Positions 1 through 8,012 of a DNA stretch of 33,300 bases are shown here, piece by piece (position 1 is the first letter of the stretch; every line of letters begins with the position of its first letter). Source of the DNA: Burkholderiales bacterium (GTDB taxonomy: Bacteria; Pseudomonadota; Gammaproteobacteria; Burkholderiales; SG8-39). The stretch spans positions 1 through 33,300 of the forward strand of contig JACZJV010000007.1 of NCBI GenBank assembly GCA_014860355.1, written 5' to 3'. The notes beneath the pieces are model-generated. The model saw only the letters and a program-made list of their open reading frames with translations, made no database searches and had not been told where the DNA came from. The translations under genes were made by a program, and so were the position numbers.

Positions 1-500
1 TGCTTGGGCAACTCGGAGCAACGCCGGTCGGCATGCCGGTTCCGGCGGTCGGCGAGGCCCTGTCCAAAGGCGTGATCAACGCCACGACGATTCCCTGGGA
101 AGTGGTGCCGGCCTTGAAGGTGCAGCAGATCGTCAAGAACCATACCGGGTTTGCCGGCGACAAAGGTCTGTACACCCAGACCTTCGGGATCGTGATGAAC
201 AAGGCCGCGTACGACAAGCTGCCTGCAGACCTCAAGAAGGTGATCGACGCCAACAGCGGCGCCGAGACAGCGGCCCTGTTCGGCCGCGCCATGGATGCCG
301 GCGACAAGATCGGGCTGGGACTGGCGCAAAAAGCGGGCAACAAGATCTACATGCTCGACGCGGCCGAAACAAAGCGCTGGCACGATGCGGCAGCGGGCGT
401 GGATGATGCCTGGTTCAAGGAAGTGGCAGGCAAGAGCATCGACGGGCCCAAGCTCGCGGCCGAAGCCCGGGCACTGATCGCCAAGTACTCCGGCAAATAG
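1..500 (+). CDS. dctP: TRAP transporter substrate-binding protein, DctP family (C-terminal part)
   Basis: This is the 3' end of a gene that begins before the window; the frame is open from base 3 to the TAG at 498-500. About 165 residues remain. They show the late part of a periplasmic DctP-type binding protein: a stretch on a gene product that substitutes an internal site (SKGVINATTIPWEV), a strand running GLYTQTFGIVMNKAAYDKLP, then the amphipathic C-terminal helices typical of the family. The protein would capture an organic acid or similar solute in the periplasm and hand it to the DctQ/DctM membrane pair encoded next. The substrate cannot be read from this fragment. A strong hairpin follows the stop codon and may keep binding-protein mRNA more abundant than permease mRNA. 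Confidence 0.88.
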   Translation, partial: LGQLGATPVGMPVPAVGEALSKGVINATTIPWEVVPALKVQQIVKNHTGFAGDKGLYTQTFGIVMNKAAYDKLPADLKKVIDANSGAETAALFGRAMDAGDKIGLGLAQKAGNKIYMLDAAETKRWHDAAAGVDDAWFKEVAGKSIDGPKLAAEARALIAKYSGK

Positions 501-521
501 GGGGCCCGGTTCTTGACTCAT

Positions 522-553
522 AGAGCGGCGCGCGCGAGCCGCCGCGCCGCTCT
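522..553 (+). promoter_or_regulatory. 11-bp GC-rich hairpin between dctP and dctQ
   Basis: The arms AGAGCGGCGCG (522-532) and CGCGCCGCTCT (543-553) are perfect inverted complements with a 10-base loop. No T-run follows, so it is not a classic intrinsic terminator. Its place between a binding-protein gene and its permease genes fits a 3'-end stabilising or partial-termination element, which is inference. Confidence 0.5.
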
Positions 554-568
554 GCTGCCTCCGCGACT

Positions 569-1087
569 ATGAGCAAGTTCATCTACGACACCAGCCGCTT
601 GATGGCCTGGTTCGGCGGATTCGTGCTCTCGGGTCTGGCGGTGCTCAGCGTCGTCAGCATCGCCGGGCGTGCCTTCAGCTTCGCCGGTCTGGGCCCGGTG
701 CCGGGCGATTTCGAACTGGTCGAGGCCGGCACGGCGCTGGCCGTATTCTGTTTTCTTCCCTGGTGTCAGCTCAAGCGGCGCCATGCCGATGTCAGCCTGT
801 TCTGGCTTGCCTATCCGGCACCCATGCGACGCATGCTGTCGGTCTCCGCTGACGGCCTCATGCTGGCAGTCTGGCTGTTGCTGGTCTGGCGCATGGGTGT
901 GGCCATGCTGGAATACCGTGCAAACGACGAGGTCAGTTTCATTCTGCAGATGCCGGTATGGTGGGGTTATGGCGCATCGATGATCCCGGCCGCGCTTGGC
1001 TGCATCATCTATCTTTGGCGCTTGCTCGAATCGCTGGGTTTCGTCACCGCGCACGAAGGCTTTGTTCCGGAACAGGACGGCCATTGA
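569..1087 (+). CDS. dctQ: TRAP transporter small permease, DctQ family
   Basis: This 172-residue protein is the usual size for a DctQ subunit and has four hydrophobic segments (about residues 10-35, 48-66, 88-110 and 130-150). The second segment, with GDFELVEAGTALAVFCFLPWCQ, resembles the family core with its conserved glutamate region. The role is to pair with DctM in the inner membrane for sodium- or proton-driven uptake of the solute bound by DctP. The ATG at 569 lacks a clear Shine-Dalgarno sequence, so translation may depend on upstream ribosomes. Its TGA overlaps the dctM ATG by one base (TGATG at 1085-1089), which implies translational coupling. Confidence 0.88.
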   Translation: MSKFIYDTSRLMAWFGGFVLSGLAVLSVVSIAGRAFSFAGLGPVPGDFELVEAGTALAVFCFLPWCQLKRRHADVSLFWLAYPAPMRRMLSVSADGLMLAVWLLLVWRMGVAMLEYRANDEVSFILQMPVWWGYGASMIPAALGCIIYLWRLLESLGFVTAHEGFVPEQDGH

Positions 1088-2403
1088 TGGATCCGCTCGC
1101 GCTGGCCGCCTGGTCCTTCCCGGTCTTGCTGATTCTGATATTTCTGCGGGTTCCGATCGGGCTTTCGATGCTGCTGCTGGGCCTGGTGGGCTCGTGGCTG
1201 GTCTATGGCAGCGTGCCGCCGGTATTGAACCAAATGAAAAACCTGGCCTACACCCAGTTCTCGAATCATTCCCTGTCGATCGTGCCGCTGTTCCTGTTGA
1301 TGGGGCAGTTTGCCTCGCTCGGCGGCATGTCGCGGGATCTATTCAAGGCGGCCGAAGCCTTCCTCGGGCATCGCAGGGGCGGAGTCGGTATGGCGGCCAT
1401 CGGCGCTTGCGCCGGCTTTGGTTCGATCTGCGGCTCTTCGCTCGCCACAGCGGCGACCATGGGCCAGGTAGCGCTGCCCGAATTGCGCCGCGCCGGATAT
1501 TCCGGCGCCTTGTCGACCGGCGCGCTCGCGGCCGGCGGCACCCTGGGTATCCTGATCCCGCCGTCTATCGTGCTGGTGATTTACGCCATCCTGGCCGAGC
1601 AGAACATCGCCAAGATGTTCGCCGCCGCCATGATACCCGGCGTGCTCGCCGCGCTAGGCTACATGGCCGTGATAGCCATATATGTGCGCGCGGCGCCGGG
1701 TTCGGCCGGCCGGATTCCTGCGGTACCGTGGCCAGGGCGACTTCGTGCGCTGTACGCAGTCTGGCCGGTTATCGCGATTTTCGTCGTGGTCATAGGCGGC
1801 ATCTATTCCGGGATGTTTACGCCCACGGAGGGCGCGGCGGTAGGCGCCGTGGCGACCGGGCTGCTCGCCTGGCGCAACGGCAGCCTTTCCGCAAAAGGAA
1901 TCCTCGGCGCCTTCGAGGCTACTGCCGCCGCCACGGGCATGGTGTTCATGATCGTGCTCGGCGCCGCCGCCTACAACAATTTTCTGGCCCTGTCGCAACT
2001 TCCGCAGGAACTCGCCCTGTGGGTCGGCACCCTCGGCCTCGGCCCCTACTCGATCCTGTGGGCCATCCTGATTTTCTATCTGGTCGCGGGCTGCGTGATG
2101 GATTCGCTTTCGATGATCCTGCTGACCATCCCGATTTTCTTTCCGATGATTTCGGGGCTGGACTTCGGACTCTCGGCCGAACACACCGCGATCTGGTTCG
2201 GCATTCTGGTGCTGATCGTGGTCGAAGTGGGCCTGATCACGCCACCGGTGGGCATGAACCTGTTCGTCATCCAGTCGATGGCGCCGGACATTTCCATCCG
2301 CGACACCTATCGCGGCGTGTGGCCTTTTGTGTTCAGCGATTTTCTGCGAATTTGCGTGCTGGTGGCGTTTCCCGCCATTACGCTGTTCATTCTGCGGTTC
2401 TGA
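1087..2403 (+). CDS. dctM: TRAP transporter large permease, DctM family
   Basis: The product has 438 residues with about a dozen membrane segments, normal for DctM. Residues 106-160 hold the family hallmark: a Gly/Ser/Ala-rich stretch (GSICGSSLATAATMG) followed by AAGGTLGILIPPS. A second copy of the fold ends near a segment reading EVGLITPPVGMN. It is the transport channel of the tripartite system. I chose the ATG at 1087 rather than the upstream in-frame ATG at 958, because the latter would bury 43 residues inside dctQ and lacks membrane-like composition, while 1087 gives the typical N-terminus and a TGATG junction. The operon ends here; a 20-bp palindrome lies just past the stop. Confidence 0.92.
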   Translation: MDPLALAAWSFPVLLILIFLRVPIGLSMLLLGLVGSWLVYGSVPPVLNQMKNLAYTQFSNHSLSIVPLFLLMGQFASLGGMSRDLFKAAEAFLGHRRGGVGMAAIGACAGFGSICGSSLATAATMGQVALPELRRAGYSGALSTGALAAGGTLGILIPPSIVLVIYAILAEQNIAKMFAAAMIPGVLAALGYMAVIAIYVRAAPGSAGRIPAVPWPGRLRALYAVWPVIAIFVVVIGGIYSGMFTPTEGAAVGAVATGLLAWRNGSLSAKGILGAFEATAAATGMVFMIVLGAAAYNNFLALSQLPQELALWVGTLGLGPYSILWAILIFYLVAGCVMDSLSMILLTIPIFFPMISGLDFGLSAEHTAIWFGILVLIVVEVGLITPPVGMNLFVIQSMAPDISIRDTYRGVWPFVFSDFLRICVLVAFPAITLFILRF

Positions 2404-2404
2404 A

Positions 2405-2424
2405 CTGCCGCGCATGCGCGGCAG
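2405..2424. terminator. 20-bp perfect palindrome between convergent genes
   Basis: The sequence CTGCCGCG-CATG-CGCGGCAG is its own reverse complement over 20 bases. It sits two bases after the dctM stop and 18 bases from the end of the convergent HD gene. It has no T-tract on either side, so it may act as a bidirectional RNA 3'-end hairpin (Rho-assisted) rather than a true intrinsic terminator. Confidence 0.45.
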
Positions 2425-2442
2425 CGAAGAGCCCGGCCTGCC

Positions 2443-3453
2443 CTATTCGATACAGGCACCTGCATGCGCGCCAGTTCCGGATGCCCTGGCGCCCGGCCAG
2501 TGCTTGGCGTCTATGATCGTTTTCGGCACGCGCCGAAGCACGGAGAGATCGTTCACCGCCAGCGCTGCATTCAGGTAGTCGAGATTGCGCTTGATCGAAG
2601 CCTCGTACGGGCACGCGCCGCCGAAATGGATCCTGGAGTACCGTTCAGCACCGTCGTACTCGACCTGCATACGCTGGCGCAGCAGGCTGGTATAGAAACC
2701 AGGGGTTTTTTCCAGCAGAATTTTCGGATTCGGATAGGGCAGCCCGGAAGCGCCCGCCAGACCGAATGCGCGAAATTCGGCGAAAAGAAAATCGCGGCAT
2801 TTCTCCAGGTAGGCGCGGTCCGCCAGCTGGCTAATGATGTCCGCGGTACCAAGCTGGCTGGCAAGGGCGCGGTCGAGCAAGGGCATGTCCGGCGGCATAT
2901 GCCAGGCGAGGCTGGTGACCATGACGAGTTCGGCCTTCCCGGCCAGGTGGGCAAGCGGCGTCCGGCTGAGATAGTCGCGCATGAACTCGACCCCGCGCGC
3001 CTCGTGTGTCGGCGTCAGCTGGGCGCCTTGCAGGTGTGCCTCGCCCGCGCGTCGCAGCAGCCCGATATCGTGAAAGAGTGCAAGCAGGACGCCCAGCAGT
3101 GCATGTTCAGCGTCGATGCGTTCGGCCGCCTCAGGCGGCGTGACCAGGGCGTGCCCGCGGATCAGGCGGGCCATGGCCAGCCCGCAATCGAAAGCGTGGC
3201 GCAGATCGTGGTAGTGGGTATCGCAACGCAGCAAGCCGGGATAGTCGCCGCGAAAGGCCAGTGCCAGATCCGCGATTCCCTGTTCCAGCAACGGCAGGCC
3301 GTAACCGTCGCCGAATCGGTCGCGCATGATTGCATCGATCGCCACCAGCACAGCGTCCGCATCCTGCAGATCCACCGTTTGCGTGGGGTCCGAATGCAGC
3401 TTCGGCGCCGGGGGCGGCAAGGTGCAGACGAGATCGTTAATTCGAGTCATCAT
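2443..3453 (-). CDS. HD-domain phosphohydrolase, class I phosphodiesterase-like
   Basis: The protein has 336 residues from the ATG at 3453 (an ATGATG pair preceded by GGAAAAAA). A longer frame starts with TTG at 3486 and is less likely. Visible metal-binding motifs are YHDLRHAFD (about residues 81-89) and LFHDIG with the HD pair at about 128-129, followed by a histidine in THEARG. The first motif resembles the YHNxxHAxD signature of class I cyclic-nucleotide phosphodiesterases. The second is the HD motif that holds divalent metal. It is therefore probably a soluble metal-dependent phosphohydrolase; the substrate is unknown. It stands alone, convergent with the TRAP operon, with no visible sensor or membrane segment. 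Confidence 0.7.
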   Translation of the reverse strand: MMTRINDLVCTLPPPAPKLHSDPTQTVDLQDADAVLVAIDAIMRDRFGDGYGLPLLEQGIADLALAFRGDYPGLLRCDTHYHDLRHAFDCGLAMARLIRGHALVTPPEAAERIDAEHALLGVLLALFHDIGLLRRAGEAHLQGAQLTPTHEARGVEFMRDYLSRTPLAHLAGKAELVMVTSLAWHMPPDMPLLDRALASQLGTADIISQLADRAYLEKCRDFLFAEFRAFGLAGASGLPYPNPKILLEKTPGFYTSLLRQRMQVEYDGAERYSRIHFGGACPYEASIKRNLDYLNAALAVNDLSVLRRVPKTIIDAKHWPGARASGTGAHAGACIE

Positions 3454-3665
3454 TTGCGTTTTTTCCAAGAGCCAATTTAGCAGCAAATTACTCCGGCCAT
3501 TGTCAAAGACTGTGAAATTTGCAGGGAATACACGCTACGCCGCGCTGCGCGGTCAAGAGTGGATATCCGCTATGAAGCCAGGAGATCAGATGCGGGCCGG
3601 ACGCATTTTGCGCCGGCTTCCCGACTTGCCCCCAGCCATTGGAGGCCGGTGTGCCGGCGACAGCA

Positions 3666-3693
3666 AGCCCGACCCGGCCATCCGGGTCGGGCT
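3666..3693. repeat. 12-bp stem inverted repeat
   Basis: The arms AGCCCGACCCGG (3666-3677) and CCGGGTCGGGCT (3682-3693) pair perfectly around a CCAT loop. No T-run follows on either strand. It lies about 95 bases downstream of the ABM-like gene and 210 bases upstream of the HD gene, so it could be a 3'-end or 5'-leader structure. Confidence 0.6.
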
Positions 3694-3711
3694 CTGAAAG
3701 TCCAATTGCAG

Positions 3712-3736
3712 GCCATTTCAGCATTGCCGAAATGGC
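3712..3736. repeat. 8-bp stem inverted repeat
   Basis: The arms GCCATTTC (3712-3719) and GAAATGGC (3729-3736) pair perfectly around a 9-base loop. This is the middle of three hairpins in this gap. Confidence 0.45.
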
Positions 3737-3752
3737 ACCGACTCAGGGGAGT

Positions 3753-3774
3753 ATGAAGGGAGTTATCCCTTCAT
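3753..3774 (-). terminator. 9-bp stem hairpin just after the ABM-like gene
   Basis: The arms ATGAAGGGA (3753-3761) and TCCCTTCAT (3766-3774) pair perfectly around GTTA. It begins 15 bases past the stop codon of the minus-strand ABM-like gene, the position expected of a 3'-end hairpin. A T-tract is lacking. Confidence 0.45.
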
Positions 3775-3788
3775 TTCGAAATGGGCTC

Positions 3789-4172
3789 CTATACCAGCGA
3801 GTCTTTGTCGGCCTTGGCGTTCAGCACGAAGGCATTTGCGCCAGTCTGGTGGTAGGTCGCGCCAAAGCCCTTGAGGATTTCCCTGGAGCCGGCATTGGGA
3901 TCCCCCCAGCATTGGCAGGTAATCTTGTCGCACGCCCCGATGAGGGCAGCCAATGGCTCCTTGCCCTTCTCGTTGGCCAGGTGCGCCGCGAAAGCCTCGT
4001 TGGTCGCGTAGATCTCGACCCATAGGCTGACCTTAGCAGACGGATAGTCCACGTGGTAGCAGATTACGCCGGGATGCTCGAGCATCACCTTGCACAGCTT
4101 CTCCTGGTTGGCTTTGAACTCAGCCTCCTTGCCGCTCTTGATGTCCCATTGGATCTTCAGCATAAAAGCCAT
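3789..4172 (-). CDS. ABM-like (dimeric alpha-beta barrel) small protein
   Basis: The product has 127 residues and an excellent ribosome site (AGGAGGG, seven bases before the ATG). The first 85 residues read like an antibiotic-biosynthesis-monooxygenase / quinol-monooxygenase type ferredoxin-like fold: a first strand MLKIQWDIK, a helix KEAEFKANQEKLCKVMLE, then PGVICYHVDY and a strand VSLWVEIYAT followed by AFAAHLANEK. Such proteins form dimers, and some oxidise quinols or bind haem without a cofactor. The last 40 residues (with CQCWGDPNAG) lie outside the typical domain and I do not recognise them. Function is not assigned beyond fold. It is transcribed divergently from the PPOX/P450 genes. 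Confidence 0.6.
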   Translation of the reverse strand: MAFMLKIQWDIKSGKEAEFKANQEKLCKVMLEHPGVICYHVDYPSAKVSLWVEIYATNEAFAAHLANEKGKEPLAALIGACDKITCQCWGDPNAGSREILKGFGATYHQTGANAFVLNAKADKDSLV

Positions 4173-4286
4173 CGCCTCACCCTCCTATCAATTATGCGGA
4201 TTTTCAGTATATCCAAGATCCGGTCTGCGCCATACCGCGGTGGAAGGAGAGCGGACCGACCATTTGCCCAAGGCGTACGCCGAACA

Positions 4287-4315
4287 TTGGATACACGAAC
4301 CGAAGATGCGATAAG
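4287..4315 (+). promoter_or_regulatory. Possible sigma70 promoter of the PPOX/P450 genes
   Basis: TTGGAT (4287-4292) and GATAAG (4310-4315) are separated by 17 bases and would start transcription near 4322, about 38 bases before the PPOX start codon. A 10-bp palindrome, GGCGTACGCC (4272-4281), lies immediately upstream and could be a regulator site. The match to consensus is modest. Confidence 0.35.
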
Positions 4316-4359
4316 CTAGCGCGCAAGCAGACCGGTGAATACAGGGGAGGACGGCCGTC

Positions 4360-4989
4360 ATGAATTGGCGAAGCGAAGAAAATCTGGTCAAGGACACCGG
4401 CGAACTCGAGCGCCTCTATGGGAAACCGCAACGTGCTTCCCTGGTCAAGGAGACCGATTACATTCATCCCCACTACCGGGCATTTATCCAGGCGGCGCCC
4501 TTTGCGGTCCTAGCCACCAGCGGTCCTGACGGACTTGACGCGTCCCCGCGCGGCGATCCTGCCGGATTCGTCGTGGTCGAGAACGAGAAGACGCTCTTGA
4601 TTCCGGACAGGCGCGGCAACAACCGGGCGGACAGCCTGCGCAACCTGCTCACCGACCCGCGTATCGCGCTGCTGTTCCTGATTCCGGGATCGGGCGAAAC
4701 CCTGCGCGTGAATGGGCGGGCAGTCATCTGCGTCGCCCCGGATCTGCTCGAGCGTTTCAGCGTGGAGGGAAAGCTCCCGCGTACGGTGCTCGTGGTTCGC
4801 GTCGAATCCGTCTACTTCCAGTGCGCGCGCGCCATCCTGCGATCCGGACTGTGGGATCCGGCCAGGCAAATTGATCGAAGCAGCTTGGCTAGCGTGGGCA
4901 CTGTCCTTGCCGAACTAAGTCGGTCCGAGATCGACGGCACCGCATATGACCGTGAGCTTCCCGAACGGCTGAAGACCACGCTTTACTGA
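4360..4989 (+). CDS. PPOX-type FMN-dependent flavoprotein, MSMEG_1061-like
   Basis: This 209-residue protein has the split-barrel flavin-binding fold of the pyridoxamine-phosphate-oxidase superfamily. Landmarks are FAVLATSGPDGLDASPRGDPAG (residues 48-69), LLIPDRRGNNRADSLRNL (79-96) and LRVNGRA (115-121), the pattern of the MSMEG_1061/DR2398 group. The long C-terminal region with VYFQCARAILRSGLWDP is also typical. These proteins bind FMN and probably reduce or protect against small molecules; the true substrate is unknown. GGGGAGG precedes the ATG by about ten bases. The P450 gene starts 60 bases downstream on the same strand, so co-transcription is likely. Confidence 0.82.
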   Translation: MNWRSEENLVKDTGELERLYGKPQRASLVKETDYIHPHYRAFIQAAPFAVLATSGPDGLDASPRGDPAGFVVVENEKTLLIPDRRGNNRADSLRNLLTDPRIALLFLIPGSGETLRVNGRAVICVAPDLLERFSVEGKLPRTVLVVRVESVYFQCARAILRSGLWDPARQIDRSSLASVGTVLAELSRSEIDGTAYDRELPERLKTTLY

Positions 4990-5049
4990 CATCGCGCAAA
5001 CCGGCTTGCCGGGCAGCCGGTACGCGCGATCATGAACGAAGGACCAGAC

Positions 5050-6303
5050 ATGCAGAGCACCGACTCCGAACGCGACAAGGCCTGGGCGATGCCTCTTGCG
5101 GAAATCGACGTCAGCAAGGGTTACCTGTTCGAGCAGGACATCGTCGGCCATTACTTCGAGCGTTTGCGCAAGGAAGATCCGGTGCATCTGGCAGTCAGCA
5201 AACGCTACGGACCCTACTGGTCGGTTACGAAATACAGGGACGTCATGGCGGTCGATACCAACCATGCTGTCTTTTCTTCCGAGGCCCGGCTCGGCGGCAT
5301 TGCGCTGGCGGAACGCCCGGCGCCGGAGATGTTTCCGGCTTTCATCTCGATGGATCCGCCGCGGCACGACGATCAGCGCAAAACGGTCAGTCCTATCGTC
5401 GCACCGGCCAACCTGGCCTTGCTCGAATCGACTATCCGGGAGCGCGCGTGCCGTATCCTCGACGGCCTGCCGATCGGCGCGGAATTCGACTGGGTGCAGC
5501 GGGTGTCGATCGAGTTGACTACGCAGATGCTCGCCACCCTGTTCGATTTTCCGTTCGAAGACCGGCGCCTGCTGACCTGGTGGTCCGACATTGCCACCGG
5601 CGATCCAGACGGCACCGGGCCGGTGACCTCATGGGAGATGCGCCTGGCGGAGCTGGGCAAGTGCCGCGACTATTTCACCCGCCTGTGGAACCAGCGGGTC
5701 AACGCGACGCCGGGCAACGACCTGATTTCGATGCTGGCGCACTCCCCGGCCACGCGTGACATGGGGCCGGATGAGTTTCTGGGCAACCTGATCCTGCTGA
5801 TCGTCGGCGGCAACGACACCACGCGCAACTCGATCAGCGGCGGGCTGCTGGCGCTCGACCTCCATCCGCGCGAATACGACAAGCTCACTGCCAATCCGGC
5901 GCTGGTAGCGAGCATGGTGCCGGAGATCATCCGCTGGCAGACGCCGCTCGCGCACATGCGCCGCACCGCGCTCACCGATACGGTGCTCGGCGGCAAAGAG
6001 ATCTCCCGCGGCGACAAGGTGGTGATGTGGTATCTGTCGGCCAATCGCGACGAAGATGCCATCGAAAACGCCGGGCGTTTCATCATCGACCGCGCGCGGC
6101 CGCGGCAGCACATGTCTTTCGGCTTCGGCATCCATCGCTGTGTCGGCAACCGCCTGGCCGAATTGCAGCTGTCCGTGCTGTGGGAAGAAATTCTCAAGCG
6201 CTTTCCGCGCATAGAGGTGGTCGGCGAACCGGTGCGCACCAAATCGAATTTCGTACACGGCTTCATTTCGATGCCGGTAGTAATTCCGGCCCGTTACAAG
6301 TGA
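5050..6303 (+). CDS. Cytochrome P450, CYP153-like
   Basis: The protein has 417 residues from the ATG at 5050, which has AAGGA six bases upstream; an ATG at 5032 is in frame but has no ribosome site. All P450 signatures are present: the I-helix GGNDTT (residues 253-258), the ExxR pair EIIR (292-295) and the haem loop [10 protein letters not shown] with the ligand cysteine at 364. Flanking text such as [20 protein letters not shown] and [20 protein letters not shown] strongly resembles CYP153, soluble bacterial enzymes that hydroxylate the terminal carbon of medium-chain alkanes, fatty acids and related molecules. The subfamily call is from remembered sequence resemblance. The reductase and ferredoxin downstream are the expected electron donors. 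Confidence 0.88.
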   Translation: MQSTDSERDKAWAMPLAEIDVSKGYLFEQDIVGHYFERLRKEDPVHLAVSKRYGPYWSVTKYRDVMAVDTNHAVFSSEARLGGIALAERPAPEMFPAFISMDPPRHDDQRKTVSPIVAPANLALLESTIRERACRILDGLPIGAEFDWVQRVSIELTTQMLATLFDFPFEDRRLLTWWSDIATGDPDGTGPVTSWEMRLAELGKCRDYFTRLWNQRVNATPGNDLISMLAHSPATRDMGPDEFLGNLILLIVGGNDTTRNSISGGLLALDLHPREYDKLTANPALVASMVPEIIRWQTPLAHMRRTALTDTVLGGKEISRGDKVVMWYLSANRDEDAIENAGRFIIDRARPRQHMSFGFGIHRCVGNRLAELQLSVLWEEILKRFPRIEVVGEPVRTKSNFVHGFISMPVVIPARYK

Positions 6304-6397
6304 GGCGTCAGGCAGGGTATGGCGCGACGGGAAACGTGGACGCGCTGACAACAATTCCGGCGGGAGCGATTCCGGCAATCAGGATAGCGGGCGGACC

Positions 6398-7660
6398 ATG
6401 AGCGACGGCGTCATAGTCGTCGGAGCCGGCCATGCCGCAGGCGCGTTCGCCGCCGCCCTGCGCCAGGGCGGCTATGCCGATCGGATCACCCTGATCGGTG
6501 CGGAATCGCTGGCGCCGTATCAGCGCCCGCCCCTGTCCAAGGCCTGGCTCAAGGGCGAGACTGCGACCGACGAGCTATTGTTGCGACCCCTGGCGTTCTA
6601 TGCGGAAAAAGCGATCGAACTGCGCCTGGCCACGCGGGTGGTATCGATCGACCGCGCCGGCAGGCGTGTTGCACTCGACACCGGCGAGCGTCTGGGCTAC
6701 GACAGGCTGGTGCTGGCTACCGGCTCGCGCCTGCGTCCGCTCGACGTGCCCGGTGTGCACAGCCGCGGTGTATTCGAATTGCGCACCGTCGCCGATGCCC
6801 AGAACATCAAGTCTGCCCTGGGGCCGGGCAAGCGTCTGGCAGTTATCGGTGGCGGCTATATCGGTCTCGAAGTGGCGGCTAGCGCGCGCGCCCTGGGCGC
6901 CGAGGTGCTGCTCATCGAGCGCGAGTCGCGCCTGCTGGCACGGGTGGCCAGCGCAACCCTGTCCGACTACTACGCGCGCTGTCATGCCGATCATGGCGTC
7001 GCGATCGTGCTGGGTGCGACGGTCGCCGGATTCGATGAAATCAGCGGCAGCCTCAGCGGTGTGCGCCTGGCCGATGGCCGGGCGTTCGCTTGCGAGCTCG
7101 CGCTGGTCGGTATCGGCGCGCTCGCCAACGATGCGCTGGCAGTCGCAGCGGGTCTGGATAGTCGCGGCGGCGTGGTGGTAGACGGTACTGCCATGACCAG
7201 TGATCCGGCGATTTATGCCATAGGCGATTGCACCTCTAGGCCGATTCCGAGGTACCGGCGGAGCATGCGCCTGGAGAGCGTGCCCAATGCGCTGGAGCAG
7301 GCCAAGCAGGCGGCGGCGGCGATCTGCGGCAAACCGCCGCCCAAGCCCGAGCTGCCCTGGTTCTGGTCGGATCAATACGACGTGCGCCTGCAGATCGCCG
7401 GCCTGGCGATCGATGTTGCGCAGCAGGTGGTGCGCGGCGACCCTGGCAGCGGCCGCTTCGCCGTATTCCACCTCGATGCTGCAGGCTGCCTGCAGGCGCT
7501 GGAGGCGGTGAATTCGCCGGCCGAATTCATCGCTGGCCGCCAGTGGGTGGCCGCGCATCAGGTGATCGACCCGGCGCGCGCCGCCGACCCGGCGCTCAGC
7601 GTCAAGCATATCGTCGATCCGCTGGCTCCGGGGGCTGCGGCCGGCGCCGCACCGGCCTGA
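6398..7660 (+). CDS. FAD-dependent ferredoxin reductase (P450 partner)
   Basis: This 420-residue flavoprotein has two nucleotide-binding folds: the FAD site VVGAGHAAG at residues 7-15 and the NAD(P)H site VIGGGYIGLE at 149-158. A C-terminal YAIGDC motif and a SVPNALEQAKQAA helix are typical of putidaredoxin-reductase-type enzymes. It should pass electrons from NAD(P)H through FAD to the [2Fe-2S] ferredoxin encoded 31 bases downstream, which feeds the P450. The preceding gap of 94 bases contains no gene; the ribosome site is weak (GGCGGACC). Confidence 0.9.
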   Translation: MSDGVIVVGAGHAAGAFAAALRQGGYADRITLIGAESLAPYQRPPLSKAWLKGETATDELLLRPLAFYAEKAIELRLATRVVSIDRAGRRVALDTGERLGYDRLVLATGSRLRPLDVPGVHSRGVFELRTVADAQNIKSALGPGKRLAVIGGGYIGLEVAASARALGAEVLLIERESRLLARVASATLSDYYARCHADHGVAIVLGATVAGFDEISGSLSGVRLADGRAFACELALVGIGALANDALAVAAGLDSRGGVVVDGTAMTSDPAIYAIGDCTSRPIPRYRRSMRLESVPNALEQAKQAAAAICGKPPPKPELPWFWSDQYDVRLQIAGLAIDVAQQVVRGDPGSGRFAVFHLDAAGCLQALEAVNSPAEFIAGRQWVAAHQVIDPARAADPALSVKHIVDPLAPGAAAGAAPA

Positions 7661-7691
7661 ATTCATCCAAGCGACAACCGGAGTCCTGTCC

Positions 7692-8012
7692 ATGCCCAAG
7701 GTGATCTATGTCGAACACAACGGAACCCGCCACCAGGTCGAGGTGCCGGTCGGCCTGTCGGTGATGCGCGGCGCACTCGACAACCTCGTGCCGGGTATCG
7801 ACGCCGATTGCGGCGGCGAGTGCGCCTGTGCTACCTGCCATGTCTATGTCGATCCCGCTTGGCTGGCACGCACCGGCACGCGCGGTGAGATGGAACAGAG
7901 CATGCTCGGGGTCGCCGCCATGACCCGCGACAACTCGCGCCTGGCATGCCAGATCGCGATGAGCGAGGCACTGGACGGCCTGCTCGTGACCATGCCCGAG
8001 GGACAGCACTAG
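7692..8012 (+). CDS. [2Fe-2S] ferredoxin, adrenodoxin type
   Basis: This 106-residue ferredoxin carries the CX5CX2C...C cluster motif with cysteines at 40, 46, 49 and 86; a further cysteine at 44 lies inside the loop. The size and motif match the ferredoxins that serve class I bacterial P450s such as CYP153. GGAG lies eight bases before the ATG. It is the last gene of the P450-reductase-ferredoxin set, so the whole electron chain from NAD(P)H to haem is encoded together. Confidence 0.93.
   Translation: MPKVIYVEHNGTRHQVEVPVGLSVMRGALDNLVPGIDADCGGECACATCHVYVDPAWLARTGTRGEMEQSMLGVAAMTRDNSRLACQIAMSEALDGLLVTMPEGQH

Larger units (their letters stand above)
3454..3788. other. 335-base gene-free stretch with three hairpins
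   Basis: No convincing gene lies between the HD gene start and the ABM-like gene end. The short frames here lack ribosome sites and family resemblance. The right half holds three inverted repeats, listed separately. The left part (about 3454-3600) should contain the promoter of the HD gene, but I see no clear hexamers. Confidence 0.5.

Noticed and set aside
958-1086. Upstream extension of dctM by 43 codons
   Set aside because: It lies wholly inside dctQ, and the ATG at 1087 gives the usual DctM N-terminus.
3503-3724. A 73-codon minus-strand frame in the gap upstream of the HD gene
   Set aside because: It runs through two of the hairpins, has no ribosome site and resembles no family.
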